A stretch of DNA of 64,000 bases from an uncultured Celeribacter sp. GTDB taxonomy: Bacteria; Pseudomonadota; Alphaproteobacteria; Rhodobacterales; Rhodobacteraceae. Numbering within the stretch: the stretch's first letter is position 1; each line of letters starts with the position of its first letter. Under the pieces are notes generated by a model. It did not search any database. It was not told the DNA's origin and saw nothing but the letters and a program-made list of their open reading frames with translations. The position numbers and the translations under genes are program-made. The stretch covers positions 2,852,001 through 2,916,000 of the forward strand of contig NZ_OY781106.1 of assembly GCF_963676475.1 (NCBI RefSeq), in the 5' to 3' direction. Of the stretch, positions 26,775 to 36,430 are shown one piece after another.

Positions 26775-27587
26775 GGAATCGTCAAGTTATTGCCCTCCGC
26801 AGGGCAGTTATGTAGCTCCGTGCGATGATCAGTCAGATTTCCGGACCGCGCCTGAAAGGCCACCGCTTTCCGCGCTCCATCATTTCCTACGCGGTCCGGG
26901 CGTATTATCGCTTCTCGCTTAGCCTGCGTGATGACGAGGATCTGCTGGCCGAACGCGGTATCGTGGTGAGCTATGAGGCGATCCGGGCATGGGTGGGGAA
27001 ATTCGGACCGCAGATCGCGAAACGGGTTCGCGCTACGCGCCCGCGGCCCACAGACAAATGGCACCTGGACGAGGTGGTGATCATGATCAACGGCGTGCGA
27101 CACTGGCTGTGGCGCGCCGTGGACAGCAACGGCGAAGTTCTCGACATCCGCGTGCAAACGCGCCGCAATGCGCGGGCGGCGAAGCGTTTCATTTCACGGC
27201 TGATCGCCCGCTGGGGTGAGCCCCGCGTCATTGTGACGGACAAACTGCGCAGCTACGGCGCGGCCCTGCGGCAGCTCGGGCTGAACGTGGATCACCGGGC
27301 GCACAAGGGACTGAACAATCGTATTGAGGGATCGCACAGACCCACGCGAAAGCGCGAGAAAATCCAGGGCCGATTCAAATCGGCAAGGCAGGCGCAAAGG
27401 TTCCTCTGCGCCCACGATGAAACCGCCAACCTGTTCCACCCTCGCCACCACAAGATGACTGCCTCCAGATACCGTCAGAGCCTCGCCGCCGCGTTCGAGC
27501 GCTGGAACGACTGTGCGAAAAGCATAGCCGCGTGACAGAAGGTAGCACACCCCCACTTTCGATCCCGGGAAACAAATTGACGATCCC
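26775..27587 (+). mobile_element. IS6-family insertion sequence, ~813 bp
   Basis: Imperfect terminal inverted repeats of 20 bp (26775-26794 and 27568-27587; 16 of 20 match, sharing ATCGTCAA) enclose one transposase gene. No 8-bp target duplication is visible in the flanks, consistent with insertion into an older IS6 copy followed by rearrangement. Confidence 0.7.
26825..27535 (+). CDS. IS6-family transposase
   Basis: The 236-residue protein has the complete DDE core of the family: WHLDEVVIMINGVRHWLWRA (first D), VIVTDKLRSYGAA (second D), HKGLNNRIEGSHRPTRKREK (E). The N-terminal GHRFPRSIISYAV segment carries the zinc or HTH region. The length is normal and the frame intact, so it may be active. 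Confidence 0.93.
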   Translation: MISQISGPRLKGHRFPRSIISYAVRAYYRFSLSLRDDEDLLAERGIVVSYEAIRAWVGKFGPQIAKRVRATRPRPTDKWHLDEVVIMINGVRHWLWRAVDSNGEVLDIRVQTRRNARAAKRFISRLIARWGEPRVIVTDKLRSYGAALRQLGLNVDHRAHKGLNNRIEGSHRPTRKREKIQGRFKSARQAQRFLCAHDETANLFHPRHHKMTASRYRQSLAAAFERWNDCAKSIAA

Positions 27588-27950
27588 ATTTGATCACGGC
27601 TCATTTTGCTTAAAGATAACCCACGTTTTGAGAGGGTTCTAAATGAGAAAGAGGCTCTTTGAGGTGCCCCTAGATTTTTACTATCATCTCTTGTTGAACA
27701 AGTATGGCAAAATCTGGCGACAAATCCAGATTACCATAGTCTGCTCCCAAGAATGATCCCAGTGAGTGCCAACTGAACCTAGAAGGCCATAAAGCTGATT
27801 TTAGACACCAATCGGTGAATAAACGGCATAAATGTTCATATGTTGTGCTAACCGCGACACGATTGTGTGATGGATTTCCCATATTGACAGCGGTTTGGTC
27901 GCTTAATGCTCCAAATCTGCACTCTTATGGTCCAACTACACAATTTAAAA
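27588..27950. other. AT-richer gene-less DNA at the right edge of the accessory region
   Basis: About 360 bases with lower GC than the flanks and no convincing gene or repeat on either strand. It separates the IS6 element from tRNA-Thr. It contains no copy of the tRNA 3' end that would indicate an attachment site. Confidence 0.4.
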
Positions 27951-28026
27951 TGGTGCCGGTGATAGGACTCGAACCTACGACCCCATCATTACGAATGACG
28001 TGCTCTACCAGCTGAGCTACACCGGC
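27951..28026 (-). tRNA. tRNA-Thr (anticodon CGT)
   Basis: A 76-nt cloverleaf on the minus strand: acceptor GCCGGTG/CACCGGC, D arm GCTCAGCTGGTAGAGC, anticodon loop TTCGTAA (CGT), T arm GTAGGTTCGAGTCCTAT, and CCA encoded. Its 3' end faces the accessory region. Confidence 0.96.
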
Positions 28027-28033
28027 ACCTTTA

Positions 28034-28052
28034 CCGAAAGACGCGCTTTCGG
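28034..28052 (-). terminator. Hairpin downstream of hemY
   Basis: CCGAAAG (28034-28040) pairs with CTTTCGG (28046-28052) around ACGCG. On the minus strand it lies between the hemY stop and tRNA-Thr. The following TAAA is not a proper U-run, so termination is only possible. Confidence 0.4.
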
Positions 28053-28094
28053 CGTGAACGGGTCTTTATCACCCTCTTTCAAAGGTGTGTAGCC

Positions 28095-29585
28095 CTAATT
28101 TGCACCCTTTTCCGTTTCCTTTTCCTCCGCAGGGGTCACATCAACCATTGCGGCGGTTTCTTCCACCTCATCCTCCTCGGAAACCTCAGGCTCTGACACA
28201 GGTTCAGGCATAGCGCCAACGATCATCGGCAACATTTCCGTGCCTGCAGGCATGGCAACCTCGGAGTGAGTCGGCTTGCGCCAGCTCAGCGTATCGAAGC
28301 CACCACATTGATCGCAGACAGGCGCCCATTCCGCATGGATCGTCTGGCAATTGTCACAGACCCATTGCGGTCCACGCGGCGCCGTCAGCGCCCGTGTCAG
28401 CCAGCCACGGACCACGACGTCCTCGGCCCCCTCACCACGCTCGATCGCGGCCAGAATGGTAAGGCTGCGCGCCGTCGGATTCATCTCCGCCAGATCGCCC
28501 AAAGCCCTGCGTGCCGCCGGGAAATCTTCTGCGGCAATATAAAGCTCGGCGGCAAGCATTTTGCTTTCCGGATTTTCAGGATGCACCTTTGTCAAAGCGG
28601 CAAAGCGTTTGATACGTTGCTCCGGCGTCTCTTTCGGTTCGATCCGCGCGAAAGCGGCCGCGAGATCGGGGTGAGGCTGGGCTTCCCAGGCCTTCTTAAT
28701 CACGCGCGCGGCCTGACGGTGTTTGCCTTCCGCGACATATGCGTCAGAGGCCATCACCGCCGCTGGGATCAAATCCGGGGACTTTTTGTTGGCTTCAATC
28801 GCCGCTTCTCTGGACTCGATGCTGGCGCCTTCCTCGAACACGCCTTTCGCCTGCGACAGCGCCAAAACCGCGTCCCGACGTTTGTGCACATCGCGCGGAA
28901 TGGCGCCGTGTTTCAACTTGGCAGAAAGCGTGCCACGTGCCGCCGCCCAATCGCCTTTCTCGGCCTGAAGACGGAGGAGAATATCTTGCGTCTCGACATG
29001 TTTCGGTTTCAGGGCAAAGGCTTTTTCCGCCAGTTTAAGCGCCGTGTCCGTATCGCCCTCGTCGAGCTTTTGCTTCATGATGCCCTGAACACCGACAAAC
29101 CGCGTGCGCTCGTCCGTCACCAATTGTTTAAATGCGCGCTCAGCGGTGAGCTTGTCGCCATTCATCACGGCAGCCTGAGCCTTCAACAGGTTCGTCAGTT
29201 CAGGTTTCTGGAGGTATTTCTCCGCTTTAGAGGCCTTGGCCAGCGCCAGACGTCCGTCACCAGAAGCCAAAGCCATCATGCCGTCCGTGACGGCCTCGAT
29301 GCCCTTTTTCTCACGGTTGCGGTCGAAATAACGGGAGATCGCGGTCTCATCGCCCAGCAGAAAGCGTGCCACAGCAACCAGAAGCCCCAAAAGCTTCAAC
29401 GCCACATAAATCGCCACGATCAGCGCGATCAGCGCCAAGACCGCCTTGAGCGGGGTCAGAGTGATTTCATAACTGCCAAAGGCGATCTGCGCGCCGCCTT
29501 CGGTTTCCATCAGCACCGTGCCGCCATAGGCCAGCGCTGCGACAAGAATGACGAAAACAACGATTTTCACGAGGGACCAGAGCAT
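28095..29585 (-). CDS. HemY-like TPR membrane protein with C-terminal zinc ribbon
   Basis: The 496-residue inner-membrane protein has two N-terminal helices (VKIVVFVILVAALAYGG; AVLALIALIVAIYVALKLL). A HemY_N domain follows (YFDRNREKKGIEAVTDGMMA), then tetratricopeptide repeats across ~110-380. A zinc ribbon comes next (WVCDNCQTIHAEWAPVCDQC) and an acidic tail. In proteobacteria this gene clusters with hemC/hemD, but its role in haem synthesis is unclear; it is not the protoporphyrinogen oxidase of the same name. It follows mic60 by 15 bases in one operon. Confidence 0.88.
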   Translation of the reverse strand: MLWSLVKIVVFVILVAALAYGGTVLMETEGGAQIAFGSYEITLTPLKAVLALIALIVAIYVALKLLGLLVAVARFLLGDETAISRYFDRNREKKGIEAVTDGMMALASGDGRLALAKASKAEKYLQKPELTNLLKAQAAVMNGDKLTAERAFKQLVTDERTRFVGVQGIMKQKLDEGDTDTALKLAEKAFALKPKHVETQDILLRLQAEKGDWAAARGTLSAKLKHGAIPRDVHKRRDAVLALSQAKGVFEEGASIESREAAIEANKKSPDLIPAAVMASDAYVAEGKHRQAARVIKKAWEAQPHPDLAAAFARIEPKETPEQRIKRFAALTKVHPENPESKMLAAELYIAAEDFPAARRALGDLAEMNPTARSLTILAAIERGEGAEDVVVRGWLTRALTAPRGPQWVCDNCQTIHAEWAPVCDQCGGFDTLSWRKPTHSEVAMPAGTEMLPMIVGAMPEPVSEPEVSEEDEVEETAAMVDVTPAEEKETEKGAN

Positions 29586-29600
29586 ATTTTTTCGCCTTTC

Positions 29601-30833
29601 TTACTGACCAAGAAATTCATCAAGGGCCGTCATCACATCCACCCGTTCCTGGGCACGTGCGATCCAACCCTGCATCTCGGCTTTGCCTTCTTCTGGCAGG
29701 GCCTCAAGCGTGGTGATCGCTTTGGCAAAGAGGCCGTCGCGCACGTCCTGTTCGGCACGCGACAGGATCGCATCCGCATCGTCGCCCTCTTTCGGTTTGG
29801 TCGATCGCAATCCGATTTGAGTTTGAAGCGCAGTCTGGAACCAGCTTTGCTCACCCGCGTCATAGGCCGCACGCGAAGAGACCACCAAAGCATCGCGCGC
29901 CGCCTCGGAATAGCTTTCCTGCAACGATGTCACACTTGGGATGCCCTCCGCCGCCGCCTGTTGCAAAACCTCGGGGACATCGGTGTTTATCTCGGCCAGC
30001 ACCTGATCGAAGGGGTCGCCCGCATCGACAAGCGTTTGCAGCCTGGCCTTAGCGGTGGAAATGCGCGCAGCGGTTTCTTCGGCGATAGATTGCTCTTTCG
30101 CCTCTTCCAATCGGGCAATCTCGCTGTTGAGAAGGTCCTGCATTTGCGCCAATTGCCGCTCATAAGCTGCTGTGGCTTCGGGGGAGACGACAGCTTCCGC
30201 CACGGGGCGGGCTTCGATTTGGGTCATACGCTCTTCGAACGTCGCAATCTGATCTGCGAGCGCATCAATTTCCGTGGTATCTTCTTCGGCAGAAACTTGC
30301 GCCTGCAAATCCGCCAGCGCCGCCTGCTGCGCCTCTGCGCGTTGGGTCGCAGCCGATTGCAGATCTTTGATTTGCCCCTCGAGATCAGCGATCTGTTGCG
30401 TCAGCTCGTCCGTGTTCGCGCCGGGGAATGGCCAGCCCTCGGGTTTCAGGAACTGCGCGCCCGCGTAGCCAAGGGCTGCACAAACGACGCCGCCCAAAAC
30501 CATAGGAACAAAGCCCCCGCGTTTCACAACCGTTGTGACCGGGGCAGGGGAGCTGACCTCGGGCTTTTCTGGTAATTCTTGCTCTGAGGTCTCATCGACA
30601 GAATAGATTTCAGCCGCTTCGGCCTCTTCGCTTGCCTCAGGTTCCTGCGGGGTCTCTTCCGTTTCCTCAGGGGTTTCTGCCTCTTCGGCGACCGGCTCTT
30701 CTGATTTTTCGTCCGGCGTGGTGTCGGTGCCTGGCGCTTCGCTCGCGGCGCCTGCCGTCACGGCATCCTGATCCTCTGGGGTTTCCGTTTTGTCACTCAC
30801 AGTCTCCTGCGGGTTTTTTTTATCACCTGACAC
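29601..30833 (-). CDS. Mitofilin/Mic60-like membrane protein
   Basis: The ~410-residue protein has a long acidic Pro/Glu-rich N-terminus (to ~105), one membrane helix (FVPMVLGGVVCAALGYAGAQ) and a coiled coil (~140-270). The conserved C-terminal mitofilin domain ends in ALPEEGKAEMQGWIARAQER. Alphaproteobacterial Mic60 is the proposed ancestor of the mitochondrial cristae-junction protein and shapes intracytoplasmic membranes. Its place between hemD and hemY is the conserved context. I prefer GTG 30833 (AAAGG eight bases upstream); GTG 30842 is the alternative. Confidence 0.85.
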   Translation of the reverse strand: MSGDKKNPQETVSDKTETPEDQDAVTAGAASEAPGTDTTPDEKSEEPVAEEAETPEETEETPQEPEASEEAEAAEIYSVDETSEQELPEKPEVSSPAPVTTVVKRGGFVPMVLGGVVCAALGYAGAQFLKPEGWPFPGANTDELTQQIADLEGQIKDLQSAATQRAEAQQAALADLQAQVSAEEDTTEIDALADQIATFEERMTQIEARPVAEAVVSPEATAAYERQLAQMQDLLNSEIARLEEAKEQSIAEETAARISTAKARLQTLVDAGDPFDQVLAEINTDVPEVLQQAAAEGIPSVTSLQESYSEAARDALVVSSRAAYDAGEQSWFQTALQTQIGLRSTKPKEGDDADAILSRAEQDVRDGLFAKAITTLEALPEEGKAEMQGWIARAQERVDVMTALDEFLGQ

Positions 30834-30883
30834 GAGATTCACCTTTCGAATCCAGAACCTGTTCTTCCATTTACAACTGGAGC

Positions 30884-31600
30884 CTAGACCCTGCGACCGC
30901 CCCTCTCAAGCCGTGATCCTAAAAGCTGCGACGCAATGGCCTGTTTCATAGCCTCTCCGTCGGGGTGTTCGACGTACACGGTTTTCACGGGCTTAGGCCC
31001 ATTCCATGCGTCGAGACAAGCCCGAGAGAGGCCGATCAGGGTCAGATCGCCTTTGAAATCTTCGAGGTGTTTCGCGGCAAGTGAGGCTGATCTGGGCGAA
31101 TAAAGCGGCACGATAAGGTCAGGCTCTGCAAGAATAACCTGCCGCTCCTGTACGCTCCATGGCCTCGGGCTTTGCTCATATACGACAAAGGATTTCGTCT
31201 CTAATCCAGCCAAACTCAGGCGTTTTGCAATCTCGCCTCGCGTATGACGCCCGTGCAGGTGAAGGGCGTGCCCACCCTTGTGTCCAGCGAGGTTCGCAAC
31301 AAGTTCATCTGCATTGGAAAAGACATTGTGGACGTCGTGACCCAATTCCAATGCCGCATCACACGTCGCCTTGCCAACACAATAGGTTGGCACCCCCCGA
31401 AAGGCAGCTGCGGCTGAAACAGCATGTCGAGATGTTAGGAGAAGATGATCGAAATTCCGCTCTTCGCATTCGAAAGGCAGCTCCTTGATCTCCATGACAG
31501 GCGCGAGAATGCACCGCACGTCAGGGGCAAACGCCCCAACCGCCTGCGCAAGGCGTTTCGCATCGTCTTTCGGGCGTGTGATCAGAACGTTCGGGGGCAA
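30884..31600 (-). CDS. hemD: Uroporphyrinogen-III synthase
   Basis: HemD cyclises hydroxymethylbilane with inversion of ring D. The family is poorly conserved, but NVLITRPKDDAKRLA at the N-terminus, LLTSRHAVSAA, and the C-terminal VPLYSPRSASLAAKHL and the segment TLIGLSRACLDAWNGPKPVK followed by TV fit. Similarity starts at PPNVLITRP, so a TTG at 31600 is my best start (238 residues); the frame stays open to an ATG at 31696 without family support. The ribosome site is weak. It is followed by mic60 and hemY; hemC is not upstream as usual. Confidence 0.8.
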   Translation of the reverse strand: MPPNVLITRPKDDAKRLAQAVGAFAPDVRCILAPVMEIKELPFECEERNFDHLLLTSRHAVSAAAAFRGVPTYCVGKATCDAALELGHDVHNVFSNADELVANLAGHKGGHALHLHGRHTRGEIAKRLSLAGLETKSFVVYEQSPRPWSVQERQVILAEPDLIVPLYSPRSASLAAKHLEDFKGDLTLIGLSRACLDAWNGPKPVKTVYVEHPDGEAMKQAIASQLLGSRLERGGRRV

Positions 31601-31720
31601 AATCGGTCTCGGGATTGTCTGGTGCCTCTCACGGTGATACCTCCCAAAGACAGGTTGAACAATGTTTGCCATGGGTTGTACCGCGGCAGGCGTCACACCA
31701 TCCGCAGGGAGACACAGGTC

Positions 31721-32689
31721 GTGCGTGAGATTTCGGTTCTTGGCGCCGGTGCTTTTGGGACGGCTCTGGCCATCTCTCTTGCCCGCTCTGGTCGCGATGT
31801 CGGGCTCTGGGCGCGCTCCGAACAGGCGGCCGCAAATATGCAGGCCCGTCGTGAGAATACGCCCCGTTTGTCCGGCAAATGCTTTCCCGACAGCCTACAT
31901 GCCACCTCCGATCTCACTGCCGCCAGTGAAGCGCCGATCCTTTTGATGGCTGTTCCGATGCAACAGCTCGCGCGCTTTGCAGAGGAAAGCAAGACCCTAT
32001 TCCAGCACAAAACCCTTGTTGTCTGCTGCAAAGGGGTCGATCTTTCCTCTGATCGCGGCCCGCTTGCCGTGCTTGAAGACACTGTGCCCAGCGCAACGGT
32101 CGCCATTCTGTCCGGGCCGTCTTTTGCGGTGGATATCGCCGACGGTCTGCCCACCGCTTTGACGCTGGCTGCACGAGACAAAGAGCGTGTCGAACATCTT
32201 CAATCGCGCCTGAGCACAGACAATATTCGTCTCTATTCCAGTCTCGATCCCTTGGGAGTCGAGTTTGGCGGCGCGCTCAAGAACGTTATTGCCATCGCAT
32301 GTGGCCTTGCCATAGGTGCGGGGTTTGGCGAAAGTGCCCGCGCCGCTCTGATGACCCGCGGCTTTGCCGAGATGCAGCGGCTGGCCTTCAAACTTGGCGC
32401 CGATCCTACGACGCTCTCAGGCCTTTCGGGATTTGGCGATCTGGTTCTGACCTGCACCTCCGAAAAGTCCCGCAACTACTCGCATGGGCTGAAACTCGGG
32501 CGCGGCGAAGCGATTGATCCGAACGTGACGGTCGAGGGAGTCGCAACTGCCAAAGCCGTTGTGCATTTGTCGCAAACGCTCAGTGTTGATATGCCGATTA
32601 CAAGCACGGTCACGCAGATTATAAACGGGGCTGTATCCATATCCGAAGCGGTGGAGATGTTGCTCTCCCGCCCATTGAAAAGGGAATAA
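31721..32689 (+). CDS. gpsA: Glycerol-3-phosphate dehydrogenase [NAD(P)+]
   Basis: GpsA reduces dihydroxyacetone phosphate to sn-glycerol-3-phosphate for phospholipids. The 322-residue product starts at GTG 31721 with MREISVLGAGAFGTALAISL (GxGxxG dinucleotide site), and contains LSGPSFAVDIADGLPT, the catalytic Lys in FGGALKNVIAIACG, and GLSGFGDLVLTCTS. The frame is open for 276 bases upstream, overlapping hemD in antisense, without family similarity. AGGGAG lies about ten bases before the GTG. It is first in an operon with yciI-like and EVE genes. Confidence 0.94.
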   Translation: MREISVLGAGAFGTALAISLARSGRDVGLWARSEQAAANMQARRENTPRLSGKCFPDSLHATSDLTAASEAPILLMAVPMQQLARFAEESKTLFQHKTLVVCCKGVDLSSDRGPLAVLEDTVPSATVAILSGPSFAVDIADGLPTALTLAARDKERVEHLQSRLSTDNIRLYSSLDPLGVEFGGALKNVIAIACGLAIGAGFGESARAALMTRGFAEMQRLAFKLGADPTTLSGLSGFGDLVLTCTSEKSRNYSHGLKLGRGEAIDPNVTVEGVATAKAVVHLSQTLSVDMPITSTVTQIINGAVSISEAVEMLLSRPLKRE

Positions 32690-32692
32690 TCT

Positions 32693-32968
32693 ATGAAATT
32701 CGCTGTCATTTGCACTGACAAACCCGGCGCTCTGCAAATTCGCCTCGATACGCGGGCCGAGCATGTCGAGTATCTCAAGAGCTGCGGCGTTGTCGTTCAC
32801 GCAGGCCCGTTTCTCAATGACTCGGATGAGATGTATGGCTCTTTGGTGATCATTGAAGTCGACGATATGGCGGCAGCCAAAGACTGGGCCGCAAATGATC
32901 CCTATGCGAAGGCCGGCCTTTTTGCAGATGTGCGGATCGAAGCATGGAAACAGGTGATTGGCGGATGA
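32693..32968 (+). CDS. YciI-family protein
   Basis: A 91-residue small ferredoxin-like alpha/beta protein (MKFAVICTDKPGALQIRLDT, RAEHVEYLKSCG, DPYAKAGLFADVRIEAWKQV). The conserved RxxHxxYL histidine and a downstream DPY are the presumed active-site pair. The function in this clade is unknown. The gene starts 3 bases after gpsA and overlaps the next gene by four. Confidence 0.88.
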   Translation: MKFAVICTDKPGALQIRLDTRAEHVEYLKSCGVVVHAGPFLNDSDEMYGSLVIIEVDDMAAAKDWAANDPYAKAGLFADVRIEAWKQVIGG

Positions 32969-33387
32969 GTTACTGGCTTTTCAAATCCGAAGCGGAAGTG
33001 TGGTCCTGGGATCAGCAGGTCGCGAAAGGTGACGTGGGCGAGGAATGGGACGGCGTGCGCAACTATCAGGCCCGCAACAACATGCGGGCGATGAAACTGG
33101 GCGATCGCGGCTTTTTCTACCATTCGCGCAAGGAAACCGAGATCGTCGGCATCGTCGAGGTCTGCGCCGAGGCGCACCCCGACAGCAAAGCCAATGACCC
33201 GCGTTGGGAATGCGTGGACATCAAGGCGGTGCGCCCGTTCACGAAACCGGTGACGCTTGCCATGTGCAAGGACGACCCGCGCCTCAAAGATATGGTTTTG
33301 GTGAACAACAGCCGCCTGTCGGTTCAGCCCGTCACAGACGAGGAATGGAAAATCATCTGCGAGCTCGGCGACACCGATCCGTCCTGA
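32965..33387 (+). CDS. EVE-domain protein
   Basis: The 140-residue protein consists of one EVE (PUA-like) domain: MSYWLFKSEAEVWSWDQQ, WDGVRNYQARNNMRAMK, GDRGFFYHS, and C-terminal DMVLVNNSRLSVQPVTDEEW. EVE domains bind modified bases in DNA or RNA. The start overlaps the yciI stop (ATGA), giving the typical MSYW N-terminus; an ATG 21 bases upstream is not supported. It is the last gene of gpsA-yciI-EVE. Confidence 0.92.
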   Translation: MSYWLFKSEAEVWSWDQQVAKGDVGEEWDGVRNYQARNNMRAMKLGDRGFFYHSRKETEIVGIVEVCAEAHPDSKANDPRWECVDIKAVRPFTKPVTLAMCKDDPRLKDMVLVNNSRLSVQPVTDEEWKIICELGDTDPS

Positions 33388-33401
33388 TTTTTGCGTCTTT
33401 A

Positions 33402-33545
33402 AAATAAAAGGAGGGTTCCGACCCCCCGGAACCCTCCACCACCCCACGTGCTCCCTAGCACCACACGTGTTCGAATTTAAAAGGGTCCAGGCCATCCTAG
33501 CCGGTAAGTTCAACCTAGGGGTTTTCTCGATTCCCTGCAAATCCG
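33402..33545 (-). ncRNA. Candidate small RNA ending at a strong intrinsic terminator
   Basis: On the minus strand a perfect 10-bp hairpin (GGAGGGTTCC 33419-33410 side, GGAACCCTCC at 33428-33437, 8-nt loop) is followed by TTTTATTTT, a proper terminator in that direction only. Just before it lie GTGCT/AGCAC with a 4-nt AGGG loop, flanked by CACGTG on both sides, and a CCTAG/CTAGG pair near 33495-33519. There is no open frame. The 5' end is set roughly; I see no clear promoter. It could instead be the 3' UTR of an unrecognised transcript. Confidence 0.45.
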
Positions 33546-33609
33546 AAGTAATTCGGTTTGGAAGTGATTTTGAAACCTTCGCTTAACGGATCGCATTTTT
33601 AAAAGAGAA

Positions 33610-33637
33610 AAGCCGCCCCGAGATCGCGAGGCGGCTT
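33610..33637 (-). terminator. Terminator of the DUF2853 gene
   Basis: AAGCCGCC (33610-33617) pairs with GGCGGCTT (33630-33637). Read on the minus strand the stem runs into TTTTCTCTTTT, and the gene ends 27 bases before it. Confidence 0.8.
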
Positions 33638-33663
33638 AGCACTTCAAAACATTTCAGAACATC

Positions 33664-34005
33664 TTAGCTGTAAACGGCCTCTTTGCCGAAATGCTTAACC
33701 AGCAGATAGTAGAACACGGCGCGGTATTTGTTGCGCTCGGATTGGCCATAGGTTTCGATCGCGGATTTGATTGCGTCCATCAACTCAGGACCATCGGCAA
33801 GGCCGAGTTTTTTGATGAGGAAGTTGTTCTTGACGGTTTCAAGTTCGCTCTCTTGGGAGGCTGCCACCGTGGAGGCATCGTCGTTGTAGATCGCCGGACC
33901 GCAACCGATGGTCACTTTGGTCAAAAGATCCATATCCGGCTCCATGCCGCATTTGGTTTTCAAATCCTCGGCATATTTCGCGATAAGCTCGTCACGTTTT
34001 CCCAT
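33664..34005 (-). CDS. DUF2853 family protein
   Basis: A 113-residue helical protein (MGKRDELIAKYAEDLKTKCG at the start; YRAVFYYLLVKHFGKEAVY at the end), matching the DUF2853 family of alphaproteobacteria, whose role is unknown. ATG 34005 has GGGAGA eight bases upstream and gives the family length; the 75-base extension upstream is not supported. It is monocistronic with its own terminator. Confidence 0.85.
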   Translation of the reverse strand: MGKRDELIAKYAEDLKTKCGMEPDMDLLTKVTIGCGPAIYNDDASTVAASQESELETVKNNFLIKKLGLADGPELMDAIKSAIETYGQSERNKYRAVFYYLLVKHFGKEAVYS

Positions 34006-34125
34006 TCGCAGTCTCCCACCTGGTCCTTTAATAACATCATCATGAGGCCCAATTCTGGCCTGCGGGAACGGTAGTGGCATATCTGTGGTGAAGAAAGGAC
34101 AAATTTGAACGAATTCTCACCGCAA

Positions 34126-34866
34126 TTAACGACAGGCGCCCCAGCCGCGTGACTGCAGGTGAAAATGATCCGCATGAAGGCTGTTGTAATCCGGCGAAAG
34201 CGTTGTCGCGAACCATGTGCAGGCACTCTCCCGCGCCGCGCGCAGAAAGGCCGCTTTCTGCGCATCCCCATCCCAATCGGACATCAAGCGTATCCGCGTG
34301 CCATCCGACAAATCGAAGCCCGTGATATCGATGGCCTCACCTGTCGCATGCGTGCTGAGGCGCGAGGAATTGCCGTTAGGGGTGCGGATCACACGACAAT
34401 TGTAACTGCCGATCTGGCGCAGAACGCTAATGGACGTGCCAAAAATTTCTTCGGCAGCGGGCTGCAAACCATGGCGTTCCCACATCGCGGTGCGCAGTGC
34501 AATGGCGCAACTGGTTTGAAGCGGGTCTATTTGGCTTTCGCCCACGGTCGACAGCGTCACGCGATCCTCAATCCCGCAACCTCCGGTGGCCTCAAGCGGC
34601 GACATCGCGATAACCTCTGCGCTTCCGTCCAGCGCCGCAAGACAACTTTCCAAAGAGCTTTCGGCGCGTGCGAGCTTCATCTTCGTCAGCGGTGTCACGT
34701 CATCTTGGACATGAAGCGGCATAAGAGGATTCCAGCCGCGTGGCACAGGCGAGCTTGGCCGTGTCAGAAGTTGCCATCCGACATAGATAAGGCCAACCAA
34801 AATAAGAACAGAAAACGCCACCCATACTGCAGCGGGTGGCGTTTCATATGGTTTTTTGCGGCCCAT
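34126..34866 (-). CDS. Extensin-like domain protein, membrane-anchored
   Basis: The ~246-residue protein has one N-terminal membrane helix (AVWVAFSVLILVGLIYVGWQ) and a periplasmic extensin-like C-terminal domain (SYNCRVIRTPNGNSSRLSTH, ATGEAIDITGFDLSDGT, SLHADHFHLQSRGWGAC). The conserved H..D...H residues are those of a peptidoglycan LD/DD-peptidase-like metal site, so a cell-wall hydrolase role is plausible but unproven for the family. I chose ATG 34866; a TTG nine bases upstream is possible. It follows ahcY closely on the same strand. Confidence 0.82.
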   Translation of the reverse strand: MGRKKPYETPPAAVWVAFSVLILVGLIYVGWQLLTRPSSPVPRGWNPLMPLHVQDDVTPLTKMKLARAESSLESCLAALDGSAEVIAMSPLEATGGCGIEDRVTLSTVGESQIDPLQTSCAIALRTAMWERHGLQPAAEEIFGTSISVLRQIGSYNCRVIRTPNGNSSRLSTHATGEAIDITGFDLSDGTRIRLMSDWDGDAQKAAFLRAARESACTWFATTLSPDYNSLHADHFHLQSRGWGACR

Positions 34867-34880
34867 TTCGGCCAATCACC

Positions 34881-36269
<1,389 letters not shown>

Positions 36270-36430
36270 GGATCGTGGCTCCTGCATAAACATGGTTAAC
36301 TTGGGCGCTGATTATCAGCTTGACCCTGTCCTTACAACGCAGAGCCATTGATTTCGGATTAAGACCGGAAAAAATATGGAAACAGCCTTAAGGCGAGGTT
36401 ACCTAGTTCTCAAACAGACATGAGGACAAC

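Noticed and set aside
13017..27950. Search for tRNA-derived attachment repeats and an integrase
   Set aside because: No second copy of either tRNA 3' end and no tyrosine or serine recombinase is visible, so the region is not called an integrative element.
28266..30575. 769-codon open frame on the plus strand
   Set aside because: Antisense to hemY and mic60, which have clear domains; composition is typical of an opposite-strand shadow.
36270..36430. SAH or SAM riboswitch upstream of ahcY
   Set aside because: The conserved blocks of those riboswitches are not present in the leader.
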